Position numbers and translations under genes: made by a program | In this document: piece after piece, positions 56,331-64,000 of the stretch | How positions within the stretch are numbered: the stretch's first letter is position 1 | Layout: each line of letters begins with the position of its first letter | Notes under the pieces: model-generated | Seen by the model: only the letters and a program-made list of their open reading frames with translations | Databases searched by the model: none | What the model was told of the DNA's origin: nothing | Assembly: GCA_038888615.1 (NCBI GenBank) | Contig: JAWAID010000001.1 | Coordinates: 372,001 to 436,000 of the forward strand | DNA length: 64,000 nt | Origin: Candidatus Korarchaeum sp. | Lineage (GTDB): Archaea > Korarchaeota > Korarchaeia > Korarchaeales > Korarchaeaceae | Direction of reading: 5' to 3'

Positions 56331-57088
56331 TCTACTTTTTAATTCGTATCTCTTTCTGTCACTATCATTCTACGATATATTTTAAACTCATTAATGCCAA
56401 AATGAATAATATCACATCGAAAAATAGCGATTATAAGAAAATATTTTCAACCAAATCAGAAAAGTTTTACCTCTGTAGCGTTAGTGGCTGCCTATAACTG
56501 TCAATTTAGGGCTCGTATTTAAGGGAAAGAGATGCTTTTGGTCCCAAAGTCCGGAGAGGGATCAATCGCTCCTATCGAACTGCGATAAATCACATTGTTA
56601 TGCATCCACGGCTCGATAATCCCCTCACTTTACCTGACCATGCCCCTGTCACTCTAACCCTTCGTGCCATTTATTCTCGAAATTGTAGATCCTTCAAACG
56701 CGTGACCTTTTTTTAAAACTTAATTAGGCGAGGAAAGGCAAGATTTTTATGATCGTACCGTCGTCCTCTTAACAACAAGCCGATGAGATGCTTATTCGAA
56801 AAATGGTCTTACGTGAGGAATCCCCATAACTTCGTACCGTTAATGCAGCTGATCTATATTCATTATACCCTTGACTTTCACCTCCTTACCCGATCGGGCT
56901 CCTCTCCTCATGCTTACGGAAATGGGAAGTATACTCTCAAAATTTGACTATTAGGACAATCAGGATTGTCCTTCTGAGGAGTTCCCAAAAACTCACGAGA
57001 GTGATATCACATAATTTTGATGATAAAACCCACCATTAGCTGAAACACCTTATATAATTTCCGTTGAGTGAGTTAGTGGTGTGTCGCA
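56331..57088. other. Intergenic region between mgtA and the CYTH gene
   Basis: About 750 bases, AT-rich on the left with the presumed mgtA promoter. No ORF with family resemblance, no repeat of the tRNA-Leu 3' end that would mark an attachment site, and no clear RNA. TTATATAAT at 57050-57058 is the probable promoter of the CYTH gene. Confidence 0.5.
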
Positions 57089-57670
57089 TTGGGTTTGGAG
57101 AGGGAGGTCAAACTGAGGGTATCTCACTCCGATTTCATAGAAGCCCTTGATTTACTCGGCTTAACTTACGGATTCGTGGACTCCAACTTCCAAGAGGATA
57201 TTTACTTGGATTTCGATGACTGCAGACTCATGCTGAACGACTCAGCTCTCAGATTGAGGGTATCGGGCGACGTGGTGCGGGTTACTTACAAGGGACCTAA
57301 GCGTTTGGAGTTCGGAGAGAAGGTCAGGGAGGAAATAGAAGGTCCTCTAGGCAGTGAGGAATGTGAAGCTATATTGAGGATATTTGGCATCTCTAAGGAA
57401 TGCCCTAAAGACCTAATGTCCCTACTTGAGGATCTGAGAAGGTTCGGTCTCAGTGAGAGTGTTCGGGTGAGGAAAAGGAGGAAGGAGCTGAGGGTCATTG
57501 GGTTGTCGCTGAGGATCTACCTGGATGAAGTAGAAGGACTCGGGGAGTTCGTTGAGGTGGAGGGGGATGGATCGATGGAGCTCGTCAGGAAGTTGAGAAT
57601 GAGCTGTAAGGTAGTTATTCCAAGCTACGCTCAACTAATTCATGCATTAAGAAGTCTTAGTGACTCCTGA
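57089..57670 (+). CDS. CYTH-domain protein (class IV adenylate cyclase/triphosphatase-like)
   Basis: 193 residues. The ExExK signature is EREVKLRV at the N-terminus; DIYLDFDD, ALRLRVSGDVVRVTYKGPK and LDEVEGLGEFVEVE supply the other tunnel strands with their Arg, Lys and Glu residues. Members are either adenylate cyclases (CyaB type) or triphosphatases acting on thiamine triphosphate or inorganic triphosphate; the archaeal substrate is not known. TTG start, with a second TTG two codons later. Overlaps the convergent deaminase gene by 24 bases. Confidence 0.85.
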   Translation: MGLEREVKLRVSHSDFIEALDLLGLTYGFVDSNFQEDIYLDFDDCRLMLNDSALRLRVSGDVVRVTYKGPKRLEFGEKVREEIEGPLGSEECEAILRIFGISKECPKDLMSLLEDLRRFGLSESVRVRKRRKELRVIGLSLRIYLDEVEGLGEFVEVEGDGSMELVRKLRMSCKVVIPSYAQLIHALRSLSDS

Positions 57671-58951
57671 CCTCTCTAAGAGATCTATTGAACTTCTCTC
57701 AGCTTCCTCATAGATCCTCTCCTCATCCTTAACCCTCAACTTCCCATCTTGGAGGAGGAGCTTCCCCTTAACGATCACATGCCTTACGTCAGTGGATCTA
57801 GCTGAGTACACCAGGTTTGAGATCACCGAGTGAAGGGGGGTCCACCAAGGAACCCTAGTGCTCAGGAGCACCAAATCAGCTTCATAACCTTCCTGTATTC
57901 TACCCACCTTCCAAGGCAGGTAGCTAGCAGGGATAACTGTGGCCATGTCTAGGACCAGTTGAGCCGGCATCACAGTGGGATTCATACTCCTAGCCTTATG
58001 GATGAGGGCAGCTATCTTCATGGTCTCAAACATATCCAGGGTATTATTGCTAGCAGCACCGTCAGTTCCCAGAGATACTTTAACTCCCTTTTCTAAGATC
58101 TCAGGAATTGGGGCGATTCCCGATGAGAGCTTCAAGTTGCTCACTGGGTTATGAGAGACAAGAGCTCCTGATTCCGATATTAAGGAGATCTCATCATCCA
58201 TAGGCCAAACTAAGTGAGCTAGAACCGTCCTCCTAGTGAGTAGTCCGACCTCGTGGAGCAGTTTCACTGGAGTTCTACCGTACCTCTCACTGACTTCCCT
58301 CACCTCACTCTCCGTCTCCGATGCGTGTACCTGAACGCAGGAGTTGGATCCAGATCTGCTAGCGATCTCGACTAAACCCTCTGGCGATACTGTGTAGGGG
58401 GCATGGGGCCCGTAGCACGGGATTATTAGAGGATCGTTAGTCCACCTCTTAACGAATGAATCAGCTAATTTAAGGCATTCATTGAAGTCCCTACATTCAG
58501 GTGTTCCGAAGTCTATTATAGCTGATGCTAAAACTCCCCTAACCCCGAACTCCTTGAAGGCCTCAGCGATCGTATCCTCAAAGAAGTACATATCGAATAG
58601 CGTCGTTGTCCCCGTCCTCAGGGACTCGAGTAACCCTAGCTCAGTGCCTGCCCTTATGTGATGGGGTCTCAGATTAGCTTCCATCGGCCATATCTTCTCA
58701 CTTAACCAAGCCATTAGGGGCATGTCGTCCGCCACTCCCCTGAGGAGTGTCATTGGGATATGGGTATGCGTGTTTATAAGTCCGGGGATAGCGACCAATC
58801 CCCTTCCATCTACGATCTCATCAGCTGATGCAGGTAGATTCCCTATCCTCTCAATCACACCTTCCTTGATCAACACATCCTTATCCTTGAGGATCCTCCT
58901 CTCGCCGTCCTGAGTCACTAAGTAACTTACTCCCCTTAAGAGGATCTCCAT
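57647..58951 (-). CDS. mtaD: Amidohydrolase: methylthioadenosine/S-adenosylhomocysteine deaminase-like
   Basis: 434 residues from ATG 58951. Metal site: INTHTHIPM (HxH), HASETESEV, and SLGTDGAASNN with the catalytic Asp; VSHNPVSNLKLSSGIAP is the deaminase signature loop. Members deaminate S-adenosylhomocysteine, 5'-methylthioadenosine or 5'-deoxyadenosine to inosine analogues for salvage. The in-frame TTG four codons upstream is less likely given the promoter position. Confidence 0.9.
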   Translation of the reverse strand: MEILLRGVSYLVTQDGERRILKDKDVLIKEGVIERIGNLPASADEIVDGRGLVAIPGLINTHTHIPMTLLRGVADDMPLMAWLSEKIWPMEANLRPHHIRAGTELGLLESLRTGTTTLFDMYFFEDTIAEAFKEFGVRGVLASAIIDFGTPECRDFNECLKLADSFVKRWTNDPLIIPCYGPHAPYTVSPEGLVEIASRSGSNSCVQVHASETESEVREVSERYGRTPVKLLHEVGLLTRRTVLAHLVWPMDDEISLISESGALVSHNPVSNLKLSSGIAPIPEILEKGVKVSLGTDGAASNNTLDMFETMKIAALIHKARSMNPTVMPAQLVLDMATVIPASYLPWKVGRIQEGYEADLVLLSTRVPWWTPLHSVISNLVYSARSTDVRHVIVKGKLLLQDGKLRVKDEERIYEEAERSSIDLLERSGVTKTS

Positions 58952-58979
58952 GCAAACCCTCAATCCCGTGAACGATTTA

Positions 58980-58987
58980 CTTAAATA
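58980..58987. promoter_or_regulatory. Shared TATA box, deaminase and secreted peptidase
   Basis: CTTAAATA lies centred about 33 bases from the minus-strand ATG 58951 and 33 from the plus-strand ATG 59017. The symmetric spacing gives each gene a leader of about seven bases. Confidence 0.55.
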
Positions 58988-59016
58988 GGATTTCAGTCGG
59001 GATGCCTGACGGTAAT

Positions 59017-60585
59017 ATGAGGAAATGGCTCGCGCTAGTATTGCTGCTAACCTTACTTCCAGGCCCCACTACTGTAGTAGCTCAAGGAGGGGGGTTGTAT
59101 ACGTACACTTACGTAGTTAGGGAGACGGGCTGGGTCGATATAACGACTACGTTTGAGTCTAACTCATCCGGGATAAGCTGGGTCCTCGTTCCGAAATTTC
59201 AGAGATACTCCCTCAGAGTGCTGTCAGGATCCATCGAGGACCATAAATTAGTGGAGAACACAAACTACTACTTTTACTCGAATTACACATTCTCATATTC
59301 TAAAGGAACTATTCTAGAGATCAGTTGGAGCTATAGATTCGGAGCGCTGATAATAGAACCTAACGGGGCCTTCTTCTCAACTCAAATAGCTTTTAGTCGT
59401 AGGGACGACGCCCTGGTGCTTGTTAGACTACCCGAGGAGTATTCAGTGCGGGGAGTGGAGCCCAAGGGATATGCCATCGAGAAGGAGAGAGGTCAAACGA
59501 CTGTGAAGTATTACCTTGAGGGCTCAAGGAACAATACAATGAGGGTCCTAATCTCCTTCAAGACTAAGGAGAGCAGTATGGAGGAGAAAAACCTAGGAAA
59601 ACTCACCCTAATTTACCCTAAGAGGTACGAGGATTTCGCTGAGAATATAACTAGATACTACGAGAAGGCCCTCCCACTGATCCAAGATATAACATCTTTG
59701 AAGGAGGAGATCCCGATAAAGGTGAATTTATTCGTACCTGAGAAGATGGAGGACATAACGACTCAGGGTTACACGGGTCCCAGGTATACCTCGGATGTTA
59801 TAACGCAGGGGGAGGTGAACCTGAACATGATGCTCGCTAGAATGCCTGAGTACGAGCTCCCGCTGACACTGATCCACGAGCTGCTTCACCAATACATGCA
59901 GGTAGCCGGACTGGGTATAGGAGTGAGGTGGATGCACGAGGGCTTAGCCCAATACCTCAGCTCCCTAATAGTCAGGGGGATGGGGATGAACCCACCGGAG
60001 GAGCCCGATAACGAGACCGTGAGCCTAGTGATGGCCAGCACTGGAGGTGACTTCAGCTTCCTGCTCGACTGGAGGGGGGGAGGTCTCCCGGGAGACCCCT
60101 CGCTTTACTACACAGCTAGCCTGATCATAGTTAAGGATCTAGCGGATAGTTACGGAGGTTACGAAGTTTACAAGAAACTCTTCCTAGAAATGGGGAAGGA
60201 TAGGGCTACAGTGAACTCCCCGGAGGAGCTGGTGAAGTACTTGAATAAGGCAACCGGAAGAAACGTCTCAGAATTCTTCAGAACCTACGGTATTATGATA
60301 TCTGAGAACCCGCAGCAATCTCGCTTACTGAAAACCGCTCGTGCGTACGTGAAACAAACATCCTGGTTTAATCCCTTCAGCTGGTACGCTGAGAAGCTCC
60401 TCGGAGAGGGTTCAGAGGATAGCGCTATTTCAGCTATCTACATCGCGATAATAGGGGTGCTAACGGAGGCGCTCCTGCTAGCTATCCTCCTCGGTTTCCT
60501 CATCCATCTAATAATAAGAAGAGGTGATCTTAGAAGACCCTCTCGGATTTCTCGAGGTGGAGGAGAAAGTTCCACTTCTCCATGA
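59017..60585 (+). CDS. Secreted, membrane-anchored metallopeptidase-like protein (gluzincin)
   Basis: 522 residues from ATG 59017, giving MRKWLALVLLLTLLPGP as a signal peptide; an ATG five codons earlier is nearer the TATA box than expected. The N-terminal half is beta-rich with several N-glycosylation sequons. The catalytic region has HELLHQY followed by WMHEGLAQYLSS, i.e. HExxH and a downstream Glu as in M1-type aminopeptidases, but with a spacer two residues shorter than the usual 18. A C-terminal helix (IYIAIIGVLTEALLLAILLG...) anchors it. Extracellular peptide hydrolysis is likely; exact family uncertain. The 3' end overlaps porB by 56 bases. Confidence 0.78.
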   Translation: MRKWLALVLLLTLLPGPTTVVAQGGGLYTYTYVVRETGWVDITTTFESNSSGISWVLVPKFQRYSLRVLSGSIEDHKLVENTNYYFYSNYTFSYSKGTILEISWSYRFGALIIEPNGAFFSTQIAFSRRDDALVLVRLPEEYSVRGVEPKGYAIEKERGQTTVKYYLEGSRNNTMRVLISFKTKESSMEEKNLGKLTLIYPKRYEDFAENITRYYEKALPLIQDITSLKEEIPIKVNLFVPEKMEDITTQGYTGPRYTSDVITQGEVNLNMMLARMPEYELPLTLIHELLHQYMQVAGLGIGVRWMHEGLAQYLSSLIVRGMGMNPPEEPDNETVSLVMASTGGDFSFLLDWRGGGLPGDPSLYYTASLIIVKDLADSYGGYEVYKKLFLEMGKDRATVNSPEELVKYLNKATGRNVSEFFRTYGIMISENPQQSRLLKTARAYVKQTSWFNPFSWYAEKLLGEGSEDSAISAIYIAIIGVLTEALLLAILLGFLIHLIIRRGDLRRPSRISRGGGESSTSP

Positions 60586-61417
60586 CCAGTTTCTCCATTT
60601 CCTCAATTTCCTCATCCTTTAAAGAGTCAAATCTTCTCTGCATTCTTATGAACTCCTTGAGTGGCTTCTTCCTCGGTTTTACCGTTACCCTGAGCTTGCC
60701 CTCCACGATCTCATAGAGAGGCCAGAAGTAAGTATCTACAGCGAGTTTTCCAACCTCAGCTGTTTTCTCAACTGGGAAATCCCACCCAGGAGGACATGGG
60801 GAGAATATATGTATGTACTTAAACCCCTTGATCTTCCTCGCCTTCTCTAACTTATTAGCGAGATCGAAGGGATATCCCACGCTAGCTGTTGCCACATAAG
60901 GTACTCTGTGTGCAGCCACTATCATCGGCATATCCTTGGGCATTTCCTGTTTCCCCGTCGGCGTCGTCTTGGTTATCGCCTTCATGGGGGTGGCGCCTGA
61001 TCTCTGTATACCCGTGTTCATGTAAGCCTCGTTATCGTAACATATGTACATTATATTCTCCCCTCTCTCAGCAGCTCCTGATAGGGCTTGGATCCCTATA
61101 TCGACGGTTCCCCCATCGCCTGCCCATACGACGACGTTAACGTCCTTCCCTAGGAACTTATAAGCTCTCTGGACACCTGAGGCCGCTGCTGCGGCAGCTG
61201 CGAATGCGAAGTTCAGTATAGGCGCGGATATAGCGCTCCTAGGGTAGGTCGACTGGATTATGCTGAAGCAGCAAGCGGGAACTACGTAGACCGTGTTGGG
61301 CCCGAGGATCCTCGAGGCTATCCTGAAGGCTATAGTTGCCCCGCAACCCGGGCAGGCTGCTGAACCAGGGAGGTATGAGCTCTCCCTTCTCCTGAGGTCG
61401 TGTATCGTGATGCTCAT
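60530..61417 (-). CDS. porB: 2-oxoacid:ferredoxin oxidoreductase beta subunit
   Basis: 295 residues; the thiamine diphosphate subunit. AACPGCGATIAF and VPACCFS provide cluster cysteines, WAGDGGTVDIGIQAL with CYDNEAYMNTGIQ is the ThDP-Mg site, and FSPCPPGW follows. This composition (YDNEAYMNTG) is typical of pyruvate or 2-ketoisovalerate ferredoxin oxidoreductases. ATG follows GGAGGTGATGTC and overlaps the porA stop by four bases. Confidence 0.94.
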   Translation of the reverse strand: MSITIHDLRRRESSYLPGSAACPGCGATIAFRIASRILGPNTVYVVPACCFSIIQSTYPRSAISAPILNFAFAAAAAAASGVQRAYKFLGKDVNVVVWAGDGGTVDIGIQALSGAAERGENIMYICYDNEAYMNTGIQRSGATPMKAITKTTPTGKQEMPKDMPMIVAAHRVPYVATASVGYPFDLANKLEKARKIKGFKYIHIFSPCPPGWDFPVEKTAEVGKLAVDTYFWPLYEIVEGKLRVTVKPRKKPLKEFIRMQRRFDSLKDEEIEEMEKLVMEKWNFLLHLEKSERVF

Positions 61418-62649
61418 GACATCACCTCCTCAGTGAGCTCAACCCTCTGATACTCCGGCTTCAGCTTGTACCAGTAGTAAGGTCTCCTCAACCTACCAGT
61501 GGATATCCTGCCTATAGCATCCTTCGACATAGCTATGATATCTTTGTACGTGATGTCCCTACCTCCTAGGCCCGTGATATAATTGATCACGGGAGGGGAT
61601 CCTGTAATATCGTAGAGCGATGACCTGACTTCAGTTCCTATCGGACCACCTGAACTGAAGGATATGCTCCTATCTACCACTATGACTCCCTTCTTCCCTT
61701 GAAGGTTCTCCCTGAGATCGCGGTGCGGGAAGGGCCTGAAGGACCTTAGCTTAAGGAGACCTATGCGAATCCCCTCATCTCTCATGATATCGACAGCTAC
61801 CTCAGCCTCAGAGGCGAGCGTAGCTGAAGTCAGGATCACGTAATCAGCATCGCTCATTCCGTACTTCATGATGGCTCCTCCATGATACCTTCCGAACTTC
61901 TCGGAGAACTCCTCAGCTACGTCTTCCATGATGTCCAGAGCTCTCCTCATGGAGAGGTCGATGGACCACCTCATCTCCTGGTACTCATCGTCCGGAAATG
62001 TCAAGTTGCCGAAACTCATCGGGTCCGATGGGTCAAGTGCCCAGTGCCTTGGTCTGTACGGTGGGAGAAACTCATCCACCTCCTCTTGCTTGGGGATCTT
62101 AACGGGCATGAACGTATGACTCAGGACGAAAGCATCTAAACACACCATGAATGGTAGCATCACATCCGGATGCTCAGAAACTTTATACATCATGATTATT
62201 GTATCCAAGACCTCCTGATTCGAGGAAACGTACATCTGTAGCCAACCCGTATCCCTCTGCGACATGCTATCCTGGTGATCGACGTGGATATTCCAAGGAG
62301 GACCTACTGACCTGTTTATTACGGCCATACCAACCGGGGTCCTGGAGCCGGCAGCCCAGTGGAGGACCTCAGCCATGTAAAGCAACCCCTGGCTGGAGGT
62401 TGCGGTGAAGGTCCTGGCTCCGGCTGCAGCAGCGCCTATCGCGGCCGCCATCGCGCTGTGCTCGCTCTCAACCCTTATGTACTCAGCGCTCATGTAACCC
62501 GACTCTATGAACGATGCTAGGTACTCGACCACGGTGGTCTGAGGAGTTATCGGGTATGCTGCAACGACGTTCACCCTAGCTAGCTTAGCAGCTAGAGCAG
62601 CGGCATGATTCCCAGTTATTATATCCCAATCCCCTTCAACCATACTCAC
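61414..62649 (-). CDS. porA: 2-oxoacid:ferredoxin oxidoreductase alpha subunit
   Basis: 411 residues. NHAAALAAKLARVNVVAAYPITPQT is shown here as motifs NHAAALAAKLA and AYPITPQTTVVE; ESEHSAMAAAIGAAAAG, ATSSQGLLYM and the C-terminal SISFSSGGPIGTE are conserved. Oxidatively decarboxylates pyruvate or a related oxoacid with ferredoxin as acceptor. Ends overlap both neighbours by four bases. Confidence 0.94.
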   Translation of the reverse strand: MSMVEGDWDIITGNHAAALAAKLARVNVVAAYPITPQTTVVEYLASFIESGYMSAEYIRVESEHSAMAAAIGAAAAGARTFTATSSQGLLYMAEVLHWAAGSRTPVGMAVINRSVGPPWNIHVDHQDSMSQRDTGWLQMYVSSNQEVLDTIIMMYKVSEHPDVMLPFMVCLDAFVLSHTFMPVKIPKQEEVDEFLPPYRPRHWALDPSDPMSFGNLTFPDDEYQEMRWSIDLSMRRALDIMEDVAEEFSEKFGRYHGGAIMKYGMSDADYVILTSATLASEAEVAVDIMRDEGIRIGLLKLRSFRPFPHRDLRENLQGKKGVIVVDRSISFSSGGPIGTEVRSSLYDITGSPPVINYITGLGGRDITYKDIIAMSKDAIGRISTGRLRRPYYWYKLKPEYQRVELTEEVMS

Positions 62650-62909
62650 TCCCTCACCATCTCTACAGCTTTAGCCGGGCAAACATCTGCGCAAACGCCA
62701 CAACCCTTACAGTAAGATAGATCTATTACAGGGAACCCGTTCTGTCCCTCAGAGATAACTTCCTCAGGGCAATAGAGCCAGCAGATCCAGCATTTAATGC
62801 ACTTACCCTCATCCAGCACTGGCCTCTCGACCCTCCAGAGGCCTGTATTTCCGGACGCCCCCTTCCTGGGTTTGGATACCGGGATTAGGATCGGTACCCT
62901 CAGCTCCAT
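62646..62909 (-). CDS. porD: 2-oxoacid:ferredoxin oxidoreductase delta subunit
   Basis: 87 residues from ATG 62909 (GTG at 62921 is possible). Two 4Fe-4S motifs: CIKCWICWLYCP and CKGCGVCADVCP, the latter followed by AKAVEMV. Passes electrons from the ThDP site to ferredoxin. A minus-strand ATATATTTATC box at about 62948-62958 makes this the first gene of the unit; no gamma subunit gene precedes it. Confidence 0.93.
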   Translation of the reverse strand: MELRVPILIPVSKPRKGASGNTGLWRVERPVLDEGKCIKCWICWLYCPEEVISEGQNGFPVIDLSYCKGCGVCADVCPAKAVEMVRE

Positions 62910-63016
62910 GAATTGCACCACTAGTTATAGGGTAGGCGCTTCCAGATAAATATATCATCTGCGATTATTATAACGCCGATTAGTTCAAAAGAATTAAGAG
63001 GATGAGAATGAGGGGC

Positions 63017-63271
63017 TCAGTAAGCCCCCGCACCGCCCCTAGTCGGTCTCCTCTCCACCACTTCCTCCTTCACGACCAGTTTCTTTCCCTCGAACTGCAG
63101 TTGGAGGGTCTCACCTGCCAAGGCACCTGGCTTCACACTCACCTCTATGGGCTGCTCATCTCTCATCGGATAATAGACCTTCCACACGTTGGCTCTAAGG
63201 CCCGGTCTTTTCTCTTCCAAGAACTCGAGGATGCGGTCGGTCATTGGAACACCAACCCTTCTAGACACCAT
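63017..63271 (-). CDS. Unknown small protein upstream of por operon
   Basis: 84 residues from ATG 63271, four bases after a full GAGGTGATC site, so translation is well supported. Basic at both ends; the middle (WKVYYPMRDEQPIEVSVK) is beta-like and the tail RRPTRGGAGAY is Gly/Arg-rich. No cysteines, signal or membrane helix. About 100 bases separate it from porD, which has its own promoter. I do not recognise the family. Confidence 0.65.
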   Translation of the reverse strand: MVSRRVGVPMTDRILEFLEEKRPGLRANVWKVYYPMRDEQPIEVSVKPGALAGETLQLQFEGKKLVVKEEVVERRPTRGGAGAY

Positions 63272-63280
63272 ACTGATCAC

Positions 63281-63790
63281 CTCGCATACTGTCCGTGATG
63301 TACGGGACTGATTCTTACAATCGTCACCATATAAAAACGTGACTAGACATGCTAGCGCGTGGGCGTCGGGGGCTGTCCATAAAATTATAGATCCCGGGAG
63401 GTTAATTCAAGTATTTCTTAGGAATTTAGCATCAATTGTTTTTATATTGAATAATGATAAAAACCCTGAGACGAGAAGAAATTTATCCAAAATAAAAGCA
63501 GGTACGATGGGTATGCCAGCAGCTCCCTGATATAACCTTCCTAAAAGCTCAGTGAGGCTTGGGAGACATCTACCCGAAAGATCTAGGGTATACCGATACG
63601 TGATGAGGTCAGTAAAGTCGAATGAACATACCTTCCTACGCAAATGGCTCCCAGGCCAATAGATATGGAATGACAGCCTGAGATATAGCCGTTAAGCGCT
63701 AGATACAATCCTTTACCGTTGGTGAAGGGTCTTCAGGGCTTAGGAACGGGGTAACTATAAAATAATAGCTATCCGATAACGTTACACGGT
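63281..63790. other. Intergenic region before the agmatinase gene
   Basis: About 510 bases. ACTATAAAATAA at about 63753-63764 is well placed as the promoter of the downstream agmatinase. An ACCATATAAAAAC element at about 63326-63338 may serve the unknown small protein. Otherwise I see no gene or clear RNA. Confidence 0.5.
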
Positions 63791-64000
63791 ATGCATGGAT
63801 CGACAATACCCTTCTCCTTCCTCGCATCTAGGAACTCCTATGAGGAATCGAAGTACGTCATACTCTGTGTACCCTATGACTCCACTGAAAGTTGGGCCAC
63901 TGGGACACGTTTCGGCCCTGCTGCCATAGTAGAGGCTTCTAGATACATGGATAATTACGATATCGAGCTTGAATTATTCACAGACGAGCTGGGGATTCAC
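63791..64000 (+). CDS. speB: Agmatinase/arginase family enzyme, 5' part only
   Basis: Seventy codons run from ATG 63791 to the window end. VILCVPYDST followed by TGTRFGPAAIVEASRYM is the family start (GxRxGPxxIR), preceding the metal-binding motifs that would lie beyond the edge. Agmatinase makes putrescine and urea from agmatine; archaeal members may also be arginase or guanidino hydrolases. The TATA box leaves a leader of only a few bases. Confidence 0.85.
   Translation, partial: MHGSTIPFSFLASRNSYEESKYVILCVPYDSTESWATGTRFGPAAIVEASRYMDNYDIELELFTDELGIH

Noticed and set aside
56331-57088. Right-hand attachment site matching the tRNA-Leu 3' end
   Set aside because: No copy of the T-arm or acceptor sequence could be found by eye.
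63600-63680. Possible box C/D guide RNA (GTGATGA ... CTGA)
   Set aside because: Spacing is about 76 bases and no internal C' and D' boxes are clear.

Overview
The window is a continuous 64 kb piece of an archaeal chromosome of roughly even base composition. The archaeal assignment rests on ribosomal proteins S19e, S24e, S27ae, L31e and L39e, aRF1, aIF6, Alba, a thermosome, RNA polymerase subunits Rpo6/Rpo7 with Spt4, Nep1, RNase P protein Rpr2, a class I lysyl-tRNA synthetase, A/V-type ATPase genes, and TATA boxes about 26 bp upstream of starts. The very GC-rich rRNAs against an approximately 50 percent GC background suggest a thermophile. The gene set and the rRNA operon without an adjacent 5S fit a TACK-type or Korarchaeota-like lineage. 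That placement is inference; a 16S comparison would settle it. The 16S 3' end has the anti-Shine-Dalgarno ATCACCTCC, and many genes begin at ATG, GTG or TTG a few bases after GGTGATC-like sites. I used these sites to move several starts.

Layout. 0-2 kb: nadA-nadC (quinolinate pathway, minus strand). 2-7.5 kb: tRNA-Cys, a GlmU-like sugar enzyme, release factor aRF1, tRNA-Ala, tRNA-Ile followed closely by a PIN-domain gene, then rpo7-spt4, rps24e-rps27ae and a small tautomerase. 7.6-9 kb: tRNA-Arg and a decayed DNA methyltransferase. 9-15.5 kb: a complete tryptophan operon, trpE-G-D-C-F-B-A, on the minus strand. 15.8-20.6 kb: a 16S-23S rRNA operon (minus) with long processing stems, a structured leader and a TATA box. 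20.6-25.8 kb: argF and a translation/export operon (rps19e, pdcd5, rpl39e, rpl31e, aif6, prefoldin alpha, ftsY), then rnp4 and nep1. 25.8 kb: tRNA-Gly.

26-33.7 kb is the most unusual region. It has a large Cys-rich, Ig-like, C-terminally anchored surface protein, a second membrane protein, a VirB11/TadA-type ATPase, a polytopic TadC-like membrane protein, a small oppositely oriented membrane protein, and a chain of seven tiny to medium ORFs that overlap by a few bases. Six of the seven are N-terminally anchored and the last has two membrane segments. Together they look like an undescribed type IV pilus-like or secretion machine whose larger exported parts carry cysteines.

33.7-46 kb: lysS, albA, rpo6, thermosome, an Lhr-type helicase, a hexulose-phosphate-synthase-like gene, a UDP-GlcNAc 2-epimerase with a long C-terminal extension, then atpI-atpK. 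46.8-53 kb: the remaining A-type ATPase genes, transcribed as F-H-E-A-B-D-C on the minus strand and converging on atpI-atpK. 53-57 kb looks like an integration-prone island: tRNA-Leu, a decayed integrase-like gene and an AT-rich MgtA/MgtB-type P-type ATPase. 57-64 kb: a CYTH-domain protein, a deaminase-type amidohydrolase, a secreted gluzincin-like peptidase, porD-A-B (no gamma subunit visible), an unknown small protein, and the start of an agmatinase gene cut by the window edge.

Base-level features worth noting are five TATA-like boxes that each seem placed to serve genes on both strands, a tRNA-Ile with an unpaired 1:72 position, an aRF1 with NIKD in place of NIKS, and two or three gene remnants in what would otherwise be called empty DNA.
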